A stretch of 8,086 bases of DNA from an uncultured Desulfobacterales bacterium (GCA_945787595.1 CALZJV010000394.1:1-8086), one strand, 5' to 3'. Numbered from the stretch's first letter, positions 1-7,165 are shown. Numbers and translations are program-made. The notes: a model not told the origin generated them from the letters alone.

Positions 1-1316
1 AGTTTGGCCTCGATGCCCTTGTTGCATCCCGGAAGCGGCGATATGGATCCGATTTCCAAATCTTCCCGAACTTCGGTCATTACTACCGGATCGGCCAAGT
101 CGGTAACTGACACATTCAGCTTATCGGCCACATACTTTTTAGCCTCATCAATCTTCATGCCGCGGGTCATTTGCATGCGTGCCACCAGATCTCCGGCAGT
201 CCGCATTCCGCCCATGCCCGAAGCAATTGCATGAGAGATGGCCATACCAAGTGGATCACCTACGCCCACCTACAATCCGTCCAGCCTGCAGATTTCAACC
301 ATCGCTTTGGAGGCCCGCGAGGTAATGTCCACCGGCGGGTGATTCGCCAAAGGCACGCCGCCGACACCCATGCCCATGTTCGCATGGATCGGTATGCCGG
401 CCTGCTCGCAACACGCTTTGATGAACGCGATGGCCCGCGACAGATTCCAAGGACAGGATCGGCTGGTTTTCATATTCACCACCGGACCGAAAATGGTTGC
501 GCCGGCCTTTTGCGCCAGCTTTACCTGATCATGGGCATACAGCCCTGCCAGTCGCTTGCCGTTGTACTCCAATTCACCGTGTAATCCGAGGACGAACTCA
601 CCGGCCATGCCAAGCTCGATGCATATATCCGGATATTTTTGTTTCAGTACTTCCGTCGCCCTCAGAGCGGCTAAAAAATCAGCATCCCCGGCAGCACCGG
701 TGGTGTCCATGTTGATGCCGTCTGCTCCGGATTCATACATGGCGCTGGACACATATACAATGTCTTTGATCGCATCTTCAACCGCCCTTTCATAAGCGTC
801 TCTGGCCTCGGCAATCTTGCCCAACGGCATCAATTCCGAGGGGTTGGGAAAGGGACCGTCCGGTTGGCTATACAGGCCTAGATTCGGCATAGCGCCATAA
901 AAAAGCGGGGGGTGTGTTACCATTAGGATTTGTTCCAGCACGGTCTGTTCGGTGCCCACAATCGGTTTGACGGCTTTGAAACTGTAGTCAACATGCCCCA
1001 GCTCAAGGGTATCCGCGCCCAGAAGTTTTTCGTAAATTTGCACCGTTTGAACCCGATGAACATCCACCGCGGTACGTATCATCTTGAGGGGGGAGCCATC
1101 ATAGGAAAGCACGATTTCTTTGCCGGACTCTACGCTGAGAAAACGGTCGGGGGAAGTAAAAAGATCGAATAAATATTTTAATTCTTCTTCGGAAAGTGGG
1201 GGTATCTTGCCGCGGTCGGCTGCATCTTCACTCCCCCCTGTTAAGTCTTCCATGAGCTGGCTTTCGCTCATCTCAACCGCAAAACCGCTGCCCATGCGTG
1301 TCATAATTTTGCCCAT
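1..1316 (-). CDS. mtbB: Dimethylamine:corrinoid methyltransferase with in-frame amber (pyrrolysine) codon; C-terminus cut by window edge
   Basis: MtbB transfers a methyl group from dimethylamine to the Co(I) corrinoid of its partner protein in the cytoplasm, releasing monomethylamine. The first 348 codons match this family along their length: a [15 protein letters not shown] block (residues 100-114), [12 protein letters not shown] (138-149), [18 protein letters not shown] (197-214), [12 protein letters not shown] (236-247) and [10 protein letters not shown] (314-323). Codon 349 is TAG (270-272). The same frame then stays open for 89 codons to the window start and still reads like the family: [19 protein letters not shown], then GDLVARM and [11 protein letters not shown]. 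In methanogen MtbB pyrrolysine sits at the same place, after VDG(I/L) and before VGVGDP. About 30 C-terminal residues should lie outside. The ATG at 1316 is chosen for its strong AAGGAGG (1324-1330). GC looks higher than in the rest of the window. No corrinoid protein or pyl gene is present here. A nonsense pseudogene is the alternative, but the intact tail argues against it. Confidence 0.93.
270..272 (-). other. In-frame UAG read as pyrrolysine (codon 349 of mtbB)
   Basis: The minus strand reads TAG between RLDGL and [10 protein letters not shown]. The 348 codons before it and 89 codons after it share one frame and one protein family. Established knowledge: MtmB, MtbB and MttB methylamine methyltransferases carry pyrrolysine at the active site, encoded by UAG. 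The assignment here rests on that family position; insertion of the residue cannot be proved from DNA. Confidence 0.9.
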
Positions 1317-1383
1317 ATCATCTCCTCCTTAGTTATCATCCCCATCGATGGATTTTTGGGGTGAAGGCCTTGCGGCCTGGTCG

Positions 1384-1413
1384 ATAGCAACCACATCAAA
1401 TGTATGAGGTCAA
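1384..1413 (-). promoter_or_regulatory. Possible sigma70-type promoter for mtbB
   Basis: On the minus strand TTGACC (1408-1413) is followed after 18 bases by TGCTAT (1384-1389). This would start transcription near 1377 and give a leader of about 60 bases that includes the AAGGAGG site. The -35 box is good and the -10 box is poor, so this is a suggestion only. No -24/-12 (sigma54) spacing was found nearby. Confidence 0.28.
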
Positions 1414-1634
1414 GCAGGATTTGCTCATATCAGCCATAGTGCTTCTGCGTCAACATTTATCGTCATCGAATTATGGTCCATCTGATATAACTACTCGGCT
1501 TTTAGATGTTAGAACCGGAATGAAAGACCTAATTCTTCGAGTTTTTTCTTTGGAAGGTTTTAAGGCATCAGGTTTTCGAGCGCTAAGCTGAGCGATGGCC
1601 ATTGAAAGTATAGATACATGATAAGTGTTATCTG

Positions 1635-1704
1635 AACTTCGGCTAAATTGATGATATGCTCGAAGATTAGCCCCAAATTAGACGGAGATCAGGTTACAGA
1701 TAAC
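1635..1704 (-). repeat. Repeat-family copy 1: decayed coding fragment (LGLIFEHIINLAEV)
   Basis: This is one of three related 70-base segments on the minus strand. It reads LSVT, then a TGA (1689-1691), then SPSNLGLIFEHIINLAEV. Over the 46 bases compared it matches copy 2 at 33 positions with no gap. In the FEHIIN block several of the differences are silent, which suggests the family once encoded protein. The internal stop and lack of a start make this copy a relic. The rest of the 550-base gap between the mtbB start and the DUF362 gene shows no convincing gene; a 63-codon plus-strand frame at 1400-1591 has no ribosome binding site and no recognisable features. Confidence 0.6.
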
Positions 1705-1866
1705 ATTCTCTACGATTCGGAGGTTATCGACATTTATGATGGTAAGTTTCTAATATCATTTGGTTTTTAGGGCTGCCAATTTTAAACATCTAAGCAGATA
1801 CATTGAATTACAAACGAGAATGTTCAACCCCAAGATATGGTATTCGGGTGAAAGCTCTCGATCATT

Positions 1867-2937
1867 TCAATTTAACTTCACACTACGCAACATGATGGCA
1901 TCTTCAGGACAGACCTCATGGCAGCAGAAACACCTTATGCACTTTGAATAGGTTACCTCTGCCATCCGGCCTTGCACCTTGACTGCATCTTTAGGACAAA
2001 TGCTTTCGCAATCTCCACACGCTGTGCATTTATCAGTAATAACGGGGCTTTTTCGGGGAGGTTTTTTGCCGGTTAATAGATGACCGGCCGTGTTTGGTAG
2101 TCTGAATCCTTTATAGGCAACTTCCTCGGGTCCCTGGATCGGATAGTCAATCCTCTCAGGCCACAAACCGCGAACTTTAGCCCTTTTAAGTGCCGGTATG
2201 CCCACGGGCTCGACGCCCAAAATTTTGCATACGGAAATGTCCATGGCCACATAATCTGTTGATGCAAGTACCAGATCCATTTTTACGGGATCTCCGCTTC
2301 CAGGCCCCTGGCCCTGCATTCCCATTATACCGTCCATGATATATAGGTGTGGCTTTACGATGGTAAGAATATCCAGCATCATGTCCGCAAAACTAACTCT
2401 TCTTGGGAACTGAGCATGGTATTTTGCCTTGGTAAGACCGGGAACAACTCCATACATAATCTTGCAGGCCAGTGTCATATACTGAAAGGAGTGGGTTTTA
2501 AGTTTCGGCAGCGCAATGACCTTATCGGCATTTAACACATAATCACAGATCGGAGACCTTTGCAATCGTTTGCCATTGGGGATATCAAGTTTCTTGACGC
2601 CTGTATCAAAGTTCAGAGAAATCTCTTCTTCTCCTGCCAAATTCTCGAGCCCTGAACGCCGATAGGCCTTGTTAAGATTTCTTTTGGAAAAGGGTCCCGC
2701 AGGGGAGTCTCCAATATACGGTTCTCCTCCTGCCTCTCTTACAGCCTTGGCCACAGCCCTTACAAATTCAGGGTGCGTGGTCACGGCCTTTTCCGGCTCT
2801 TTGGCTGATAATAGATTAACCTTGAGGAGGACTTTCTCGTTCTTTTTTACAAACTGCTCCATCCCCCCGAGGGGCGCAAGGAGGGTTTCAATCCCTGGAT
2901 CTGAATATGTTGCCTTAATAATGCTGACCTTTGCCAT
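1867..2937 (-). CDS. DUF362-domain protein with C-terminal 2[4Fe-4S] ferredoxin module
   Basis: This is a 356-residue iron-sulfur protein with two parts. Residues 1-285 form a DUF362-type domain (VLLKVNLLSAKEPEKAVTTHP near 36-56, GDSPAGPF 76-83, LPKLKTHSFQYMTLACK 143-159, MDGIMGMQGQGPGSGDP 201-217). Residues 300-350 hold two complete ferredoxin motifs: C304, C307, C310, C314-Pro and C333, C336, C339, C343-Pro, expected to bind two [4Fe-4S] clusters. No signal peptide or membrane segment is seen, so it is probably cytoplasmic. The function of DUF362 proteins is not settled; electron transfer is the natural inference from the ferredoxin tail. A weak GAGGG lies about 10 bases before the ATG at 2937. 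The gene stands alone, with gaps of about 550 bases to mtbB and 260 bases to the relic upstream, so operon membership is doubtful. Confidence 0.88.
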   Translation of the reverse strand: MAKVSIIKATYSDPGIETLLAPLGGMEQFVKKNEKVLLKVNLLSAKEPEKAVTTHPEFVRAVAKAVREAGGEPYIGDSPAGPFSKRNLNKAYRRSGLENLAGEEEISLNFDTGVKKLDIPNGKRLQRSPICDYVLNADKVIALPKLKTHSFQYMTLACKIMYGVVPGLTKAKYHAQFPRRVSFADMMLDILTIVKPHLYIMDGIMGMQGQGPGSGDPVKMDLVLASTDYVAMDISVCKILGVEPVGIPALKRAKVRGLWPERIDYPIQGPEEVAYKGFRLPNTAGHLLTGKKPPRKSPVITDKCTACGDCESICPKDAVKVQGRMAEVTYSKCIRCFCCHEVCPEDAIMLRSVKLN

Positions 2938-3198
2938 TTCTTTATCCCTCTACCAAACGGATTTTACTTGGTTAATCATGCCCCCTTCTCCGCATAGCTG
3001 GCTCTTCAACGGGTTTATCTTATTCTCAATTAAATAGACGATAACTTTGAGCGGTTTATTTTTGCTATTTTTTAAATAAGATTTTGGTCTCATAATAAAG
3101 TTTTTTAAAAGGATTTTATCGATAACTCGGAAGAAATATAAATATCAGCTGATTACTGGTAAATTGTTAGAATTCCTTTCGGACACCCAATCGAGAAT

Positions 3199-3540
3199 TT
3201 AAGCGTTTCCATCTTTGTTGCGGTTATGAAAGATACAACCCAATCCTGACTCCACGATTAAATCAAGACACTTATTGCAGGAGATGCAGCGAGCAGGAGA
3301 AAGGTCGCCGCTCAACCATCGATTGACCAAATTCGGTTCCCTGATAAAGGGGCGACTCATGGAGACTGCATCTATTTTTTCTAAGGCTTTTGTTATTTCC
3401 AAAGGGTTCCGCCACCCCTCCACGGACATATGGATTCATTGCGGTTGTCTGGTGATCAGCACGTATGCTTTGTTTGGTTCATGGATTAGGTTACCAGCCC
3501 TTAAACATTAAAACTGATATTTGAGACTAAACAACGTTGA
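3199..3540 (-). pseudogene. Remnant of an old-yellow-enzyme-family oxidoreductase (C-terminal piece)
   Basis: The open part (3199-3429) encodes only the last 76 residues of an FMN oxidoreductase of the same family as the intact gene at 3725-4918. It shares SMSRPFIREP, then LVN, and the cysteine motif CISCNKC followed 11 residues later by C. The segment VEGWRNPLEITKAL corresponds to the strand and helix that help bind the FMN phosphate, normally beginning V-G-G. Further upstream, in frame but through a TGA (3436-3438), the sequence reads AYVLITRQPQ, which may still be family sequence; beyond about 3540 it is lost. The catalytic barrel, about 300 residues, is missing. The tail differs clearly from the intact paralogue (for example NRWLSGDLSPARC against NKIKENKMDKVSC), so it is not a recent copy of it. 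Confidence 0.8.
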
Positions 3541-3724
3541 GAGAACATTGTGATACTTACCGGTTTTGATGGTATTCTGAGTCTATACAAAATGCCGCGA
3601 ATCTTTCCATTCTTTGCAATTCGACAGTTATCAAAAGCTATGGATATAAAATTCAAGTATAACAGTTTTTTAAGGGCTGCCAAATGCTGGGATACTATTT
3701 AATTATGAGACCTTCCTGTTATAA

Positions 3725-4918
3725 TCATCTCGCCGGAAACCCTTTATTATAACAGTATACTGGAAGTTCATTGGGTACAGCCGCCAGGCAGCGATTGCAG
3801 GAAACACAGGAAACCTTATCCATCTTGTTCTCTTTTATCTTATTAACAAGAAAAGGCTCCCTTATGAATGGTCGCGACATGGATATAAAATCTGCATAAT
3901 TATTTTCCAATACTTCTTCCATGTGGGAGACTGTGCGCATCCCTCCAACCAGCAATAATGGAATATCACCGATAACCGGTTTGACTTTCTTAGCGGCTTC
4001 AAGATTATAGCCTTCTTCGAGGTCATATTTGCCTTCCAATTTGCCGATCATTAGGCGCCCGATAGGTTTCTCCCACCAAGAAAGACTTTTGACCAGTTCG
4101 GCCGTTGGTACATCACCCCGGCACATATTCATGTACGAATAGTTCGTTGCTCCGCAGCTCACTTCCACCGCGTCGATTCCCAATTCTGCCAACCACCCGG
4201 AATATGTTGCTGCCAGAGAGGGGGTAATTCCTTCTTTTGGAGTGTAATCATTGGTATTGAGTTTTACCAAAACAGGAAAACTAACAGGCACTACCTTTCT
4301 GACCTCCTGGTATATCTCCTTTAAAAACCGAAATCGATTTTCATCGCTGCCGCCCCATGAATCTGTTCTGATATTAAAAAATGGAGATAAAAATTCGCTG
4401 ATTAAATACCCGTGAGCTCCATGGAGTTGAATACCGTCTGCGCCAGCCCCCACTGCCCGCTTAGCAGCAGTTCCGAATGCTTTAATGACACCCATAATTT
4501 CGTCTTCAGTCATTTCTTTGGGCTTTACGAAGTTTATCGGATCCCGACCCCGGCTTGACGGTGCTAATGGAGTCTGACCAATAATATCCTTGGTGGTTTG
4601 CCTTCCACCATGGGCTAATTGGAATGCAATCTTGCCACCTGCTTGATGCACGGCAGTTACCAATCTCTTTAAGCCCCGTATCATACTGTCATGATGTATT
4701 CCGGTCTGGTATTTATAACCGCGTCCAGAGGAATGAACAAACATAAGCCCTGTGATGATCAATCCCACGCCTCCTTTGGTCAGTCTCTCGTATCTTTTAA
4801 TAAGATCATCACTGACTTCACCGGTTTCCTTGGCCATACATTCGTATGTTGCTGAATTGACAAATCTATTTGGTATCTCAACATTTCCAATTTTCATAGG
4901 AGAGAAGAGCGCTGACAT
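3725..4918 (-). CDS. Old-yellow-enzyme-family NADH:flavin oxidoreductase with C-terminal cysteine cluster
   Basis: This is a 397-residue TIM-barrel FMN oxidoreductase. It has the N-terminal family start (LFSPMKIGNVEIPNRFV, residues 4-20), FQLAHGGRQ (99-107), the active-site stretch IQLHGAHGYLISEFLSPFFN (163-182), SWGGSDENRFRF (187-198), LLLVGGMRT for FMN phosphate (321-329) and SMSRPFIREP (347-356). It ends with C371, C374, C377 and C389 in CxxCxxC-x11-C, close to the [4Fe-4S] motif of 2,4-dienoyl-CoA reductase and trimethylamine dehydrogenase. It lacks the second, NAD(P)H-binding half of those long enzymes. The substrate cannot be told from sequence; ene-reduction or a dehydrogenation are both possible. 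AAGGAGG (4925-4931) sits 6 bases before the ATG. A relic of a paralogue lies downstream, and repeat-family copy 2 lies about 50 bases upstream. Confidence 0.9.
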   Translation of the reverse strand: MSALFSPMKIGNVEIPNRFVNSATYECMAKETGEVSDDLIKRYERLTKGGVGLIITGLMFVHSSGRGYKYQTGIHHDSMIRGLKRLVTAVHQAGGKIAFQLAHGGRQTTKDIIGQTPLAPSSRGRDPINFVKPKEMTEDEIMGVIKAFGTAAKRAVGAGADGIQLHGAHGYLISEFLSPFFNIRTDSWGGSDENRFRFLKEIYQEVRKVVPVSFPVLVKLNTNDYTPKEGITPSLAATYSGWLAELGIDAVEVSCGATNYSYMNMCRGDVPTAELVKSLSWWEKPIGRLMIGKLEGKYDLEEGYNLEAAKKVKPVIGDIPLLLVGGMRTVSHMEEVLENNYADFISMSRPFIREPFLVNKIKENKMDKVSCVSCNRCLAAVPNELPVYCYNKGFPAR

Positions 4919-4967
4919 TTAAAGCCTCCTTAATCTGTTTAGGTATGATTGATTTTGGGACTAAAAG

Positions 4968-5225
4968 TCAAATTTGGATAGATTGAGATTCTCTTAACTT
5001 AACCTCGGCTAAATTAATGATATGCTCTAAAATTATCCCTAAATTTGGCGTAGTGCCGTTTATAGATAGCTTGCCAATATCCAAATTTTCGTTATAATTC
5101 CAATATGTTAATAGTATTTCAATAAAATCACGTTCTCTCAGACCTGACATAGTTGCAGCAATCTGAACCGGACAATAAAGAAACGGATTTATGCTATCAC
5201 AGGCTTTGAGGACTATTTTTTTGGG
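4968..5225 (-). pseudogene. Orphan coding fragment containing repeat-family copy 2
   Basis: A frame open from 5225 to a TGA at 4968 reads as protein (KACDSINPFLYCPVQIAA, then GLRERDFIEILLTYW, then LGIILEHIINLAEVKL). The first ATG is only at 5150, giving 60 residues, and no ribosome binding site precedes it. The frame is closed by a TAG at 5226-5228 and soon after by TAA. Bases 5001-5070 are related to the decayed segments at 1635-1704 and 5776-5844, and this is the least damaged of the three. I do not recognise the family. It is most likely the C-terminal remnant of a longer gene; a short expressed peptide cannot be excluded. Its end lies about 50 bases from the start of the oxidoreductase gene. 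Confidence 0.5.
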
Positions 5226-5269
5226 CTATGTTGGTAATAATAAAGGTTGTTAACAGTCAAGATCACCAG

Positions 5270-5304
5270 TTCTCAGGGCGCACCCAAAGCGCGTCTTTTG
5301 AGAA
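5270..5304 (-). other. Imperfect inverted repeat after the STAS-like gene
   Basis: TTCTCA (5270-5275) pairs with TGAGAA (5299-5304), with a further GCGC/GCGC pairing inside. It begins 26 bases beyond the end of the gene at 5330. There is no T-run after it on the minus strand, so it is not a convincing intrinsic terminator; it may end transcription weakly or have no role. Confidence 0.25.
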
Positions 5305-5329
5305 TCTGATAAATCAATTAGTTGGATGA

Positions 5330-5692
5330 CTATTCTTTCAACCAATCTATAGCTTCATCGGCGTCGGTGAATATTTTGAGATTAACACCGCGATTGACTG
5401 CAACGTTTTCAACGAATTTGTCAGGAAGCATTTGATCCTCTCTACCAACGAGTGCTGTTTTAGAGATGATACCAATCATTTTCACACCATATTCTGCAAC
5501 CATGAAGCTACTAAATATCTGAATTTCACCGGTCATGTTCCTGCAGTCGAGCAAGGCTTTGGATATTTGAACCTGACTGCATGCTTCAACCATGGCATCA
5601 ATACACTGTTTCCCCAATACTTCGCTAAATTCACCAGTGTAATCGAAGCGAATGTATGCTTCCTCCTGAATTATCCTTAGACCTTTAATCAT
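5330..5692 (-). CDS. STAS/SpoIIAA-like domain protein
   Basis: This is a single-domain protein of 120 residues. The pattern fits the SpoIIAA-like/STAS fold seen in small bacterial proteins: an N-terminal strand pair (YIRFDYTGEFSE), helix, a central strand KALLDCRNMTGE, a second helix with a following strand (MIGIISKTALVG), then FVENVAVNRGVNLKIF and a closing D-DEAIDWLKE. Such proteins usually act as regulatory partners or sensors; the target here is unknown and there is no kinase or phosphatase partner in the window. The frame extends to an ATG at 5722, but the ATG at 5692 is preferred because AAAGGA lies 9 bases before it and the domain begins right after. The gene ends in TAG, with TAA three codons further on. 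Repeat-family copy 3 lies just upstream. Confidence 0.72.
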   Translation of the reverse strand: MIKGLRIIQEEAYIRFDYTGEFSEVLGKQCIDAMVEACSQVQISKALLDCRNMTGEIQIFSSFMVAEYGVKMIGIISKTALVGREDQMLPDKFVENVAVNRGVNLKIFTDADEAIDWLKE

Positions 5693-5701
5693 CACCAAAC
5701 A

Positions 5702-5707
5702 TCCTTT
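5702..5707 (-). promoter_or_regulatory. Ribosome binding site deciding the STAS-like start
   Basis: AAAGGA on the minus strand lies 9 bases before the ATG at 5692 and inside the longer reading starting at 5722. No comparable site precedes 5722, so the shorter protein is preferred. Confidence 0.5.
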
Positions 5708-5775
5708 CGAGGGATCCAACACGGGATTACTTGATGTTCCACGTAATGTAAATCTTTGGTTTGCTGAGTTATCCG

Positions 5776-5844
5776 TATGCCGGCAAAATTAATGATATGC
5801 TCAAAATTTGTACCAAATTTGACAGATTACCGGCGGTTCAGTTC
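5776..5844 (-). repeat. Repeat-family copy 3: frameshifted relic
   Basis: Aligned with copy 2 at 5001-5070, this segment has one base missing within the block that follows AAATTT. After the shift it reads FEHIINFAG; before it, in the other frame, a TGA interrupts. The block GAGCATATCATTAATTT is identical to copy 2 over that stretch. No gene can be made from it. Along with the tandem repeat at 5973-6116, it accounts for the recognisable content of the gap between 5693 and 6135. Confidence 0.6.
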
Positions 5845-5972
5845 TTGCCATAATCTGCAATCAAAGCAAATTGCAGTTTTTATCAGGATATCCAAAGAGA
5901 AAACCCCATCTCCAATACCGGAAAAAGGGTCTTATGATCCATCCATTTGCTCTCCCTTTTAATTAAAGGTTG

Positions 5973-6116
5973 AACCCAATAATTTTACATTTCTCCCACA
6001 ATGGCACACTTTGTATGAAAACTCAAGCAGATGACGGATAGTTAAACCCAATAATTTTACATTTCTCCCACAATGGCACACTTTGTATGAAACATCAAGC
6101 AGATGACGGATAGTTA
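5973..6116. repeat. 72-bp tandem direct duplication
   Basis: Bases 5973-6044 and 6045-6116 are the same 72-base unit in direct tandem, differing only at two adjacent bases (AC against CA). The unit length is a multiple of three. On the minus strand the frame of the upstream small gene, taken past its TGA at 6136-6138, stays open through both copies (TIRHLL and SYKVCHCGRNVKLLG appear twice) to a TAA at 5959-5961. It is a young duplication, most simply made by slippage or unequal recombination. Confidence 0.92.
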
Positions 6117-6135
6117 TGACAGGTATTAATTTCAA

Positions 6136-6438
6136 TCATTTGACAGCGCTCAATCTATGGGTTTCTCGTAACCGTTTCCAGAGTTTCCTTAAAATAACGG
6201 TGGCTGCGTCAACTTCATTTAATGGTTCCCCGGCCTTCGCAAGGCAATCTTTCATAAGCTCTGTGTTTACACCAAAATCCAAGTGTTCGAGTTTATAGCG
6301 GATGAATTTTCCCAGGGTTAATTCAACCACGCGGAACTCATCCTCATCCAGATCGGCCGTTCCTACCCTTTCTGCTAAAGTTAGTTCGGCAATAATTTCA
6401 TTAACAACGGCATCAACCGTATTTAGTTTTTGTGCCAT
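6136..6438 (-). CDS. Small hypothetical protein (100 residues)
   Basis: I do not recognise this protein. It is predicted to be mostly helical and charged (VVNEIIAELTLAERVG, then DLDEDEFRVVELTLGKFIRYKLEHL, then EVDAATVILRKLWKRLRE), with no cysteine pairs, signal peptide or membrane segment. The frame can also start at a TTG (6462), which would add 8 residues and overlap the stop of the gene upstream by 11 bases. The ATG at 6438, giving a 13-base gap, is preferred as the ordinary start, although neither has a strong ribosome binding site. Close spacing to the helix-turn-helix gene at 6452-7051 implies co-transcription and perhaps translational coupling. It ends in TGA just before the 72-bp tandem repeat. 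Confidence 0.6.
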   Translation of the reverse strand: MAQKLNTVDAVVNEIIAELTLAERVGTADLDEDEFRVVELTLGKFIRYKLEHLDFGVNTELMKDCLAKAGEPLNEVDAATVILRKLWKRLRETHRLSAVK

Positions 6439-6451
6439 GGTCCACAGTGAT

Positions 6452-7051
6452 TTATTTTTCAACCCAACTTATATTATTTACAATCCTGTTTATTGATGAT
6501 TGCGATATCTTGAACTTTTTGCTCAGTTGATCTTGATACATAATCCCATCTTTGTAAAGTTTCCGGATATTCCTAACTTTATCCCAGCTCATTTTTGTTG
6601 TTGTTCGGTTAAATGTGACATGAGCAAATTTACCGAAAAAACAGTTTTCCGGGGTGTAATTTTTCTTAACATCTTTACGGCATAAAGCAAGCCCTTCACG
6701 GTAACCGTTTTTTAATGCCCATTTTCTAAATGATATATAACCGTTTCGCCACTCGGCGCATACTTTTACCCCTTTAGATCCGTTAGATTTATAGCTAGGA
6801 ACATTTGGATTATAGCAACGGTTTCTCATGTTAAGCCAACTCCGATACAGGTTTTTTGGGCTCTGTCCGTGAATAGTTAGTGTTTTTGAGATTATTTCGT
6901 ACCGAGCACACCCACAGGATTTGATTTTACAACCATCAGACAATCTTTTTTCAACTTTCTGATTGCAATAATCGCATAGAAACAAACCCCATTGACTTTT
7001 ATAAGTGCCGGCTTTGTTCCCGCGTATATCTAATTTTTTGAGAAGTTTCAT
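6452..7051 (-). CDS. Phage/homing-endonuclease-like protein with zinc motif and C-terminal helix-turn-helix
   Basis: The protein has 199 residues in three parts. Residues 25-48 carry C26, C29, C41, C46 and C48 in a CxxC...CxC pattern that could bind zinc. Residues 67-149 match a family common in phages and mobile elements: NLYRSWLNMRNRCYNPNVPSY, a G-K-GVKVCAEW strand, a W..KNGYREGL stretch and NYTPENCFFG. Residues 156-196 form a helix-turn-helix (KLYKDGIMYQDQLSKKFKI, then SQSSINRIV), of the kind attached to homing endonucleases. The usual acidic turn after GL (L-x-I-D-R-I-D) reads LALCRKDVKKNY here, so catalytic activity is uncertain. The role is probably DNA binding, with or without cutting, inferred from domains. 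Only a weak ribosome binding site (GGAATAGG) precedes the ATG. The stop lies 13 bases before the next gene. Confidence 0.7.
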   Translation of the reverse strand: MKLLKKLDIRGNKAGTYKSQWGLFLCDYCNQKVEKRLSDGCKIKSCGCARYEIISKTLTIHGQSPKNLYRSWLNMRNRCYNPNVPSYKSNGSKGVKVCAEWRNGYISFRKWALKNGYREGLALCRKDVKKNYTPENCFFGKFAHVTFNRTTTKMSWDKVRNIRKLYKDGIMYQDQLSKKFKISQSSINRIVNNISWVEK

Positions 7052-7092
7052 AAGCCTATTCCGGTAAAAATATATTTTTCGATGACCCCGTT

Positions 7093-7098
7093 ATTATA
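7093..7098 (-). promoter_or_regulatory. Possible -10 promoter element for the 6452-7051 gene
   Basis: The minus strand has a perfect TATAAT that would start transcription near 7086, about 35 bases before the ATG. The matching -35 position (TTTCTG, 17 bases upstream) is poor. The region is AT-rich, so a chance match is possible. Confidence 0.38.
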
Positions 7099-7165
7099 TT
7101 TTCCAGCAAAAAATTCAGAAATACATGTGTTTTGATCTGCCTGGGATAGTGGGATTAGATAATGT

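Noticed and set aside
1384..1460. Sigma54 (-24/-12) promoter for mtbB
   Set aside because: A TGGC and a GC pair occur, but the spacing is one base short of the required GG-N10-GC.
1400..1591. Plus-strand 63-codon frame upstream of mtbB
   Set aside because: No ribosome binding site, no recognisable motif, and it lies opposite the relic region with no support for coding.
3501..3683. Minus-strand 60-codon frame between the relic and the oxidoreductase
   Set aside because: No ribosome binding site or family pattern; it runs into the decayed oxidoreductase segment in another frame.
5226..5228. TAG closing the orphan fragment at 4968-5225, considered as another pyrrolysine codon
   Set aside because: Upstream of it only eight codons, AT-rich and not protein-like, precede a TAA, so read-through would join nothing.
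6136..6138. TGA of the small gene considered as selenocysteine because the frame stays open 58 codons
   Set aside because: The downstream part consists mainly of a recent tandem duplication, and I see no convincing SECIS-like hairpin directly after the TGA.
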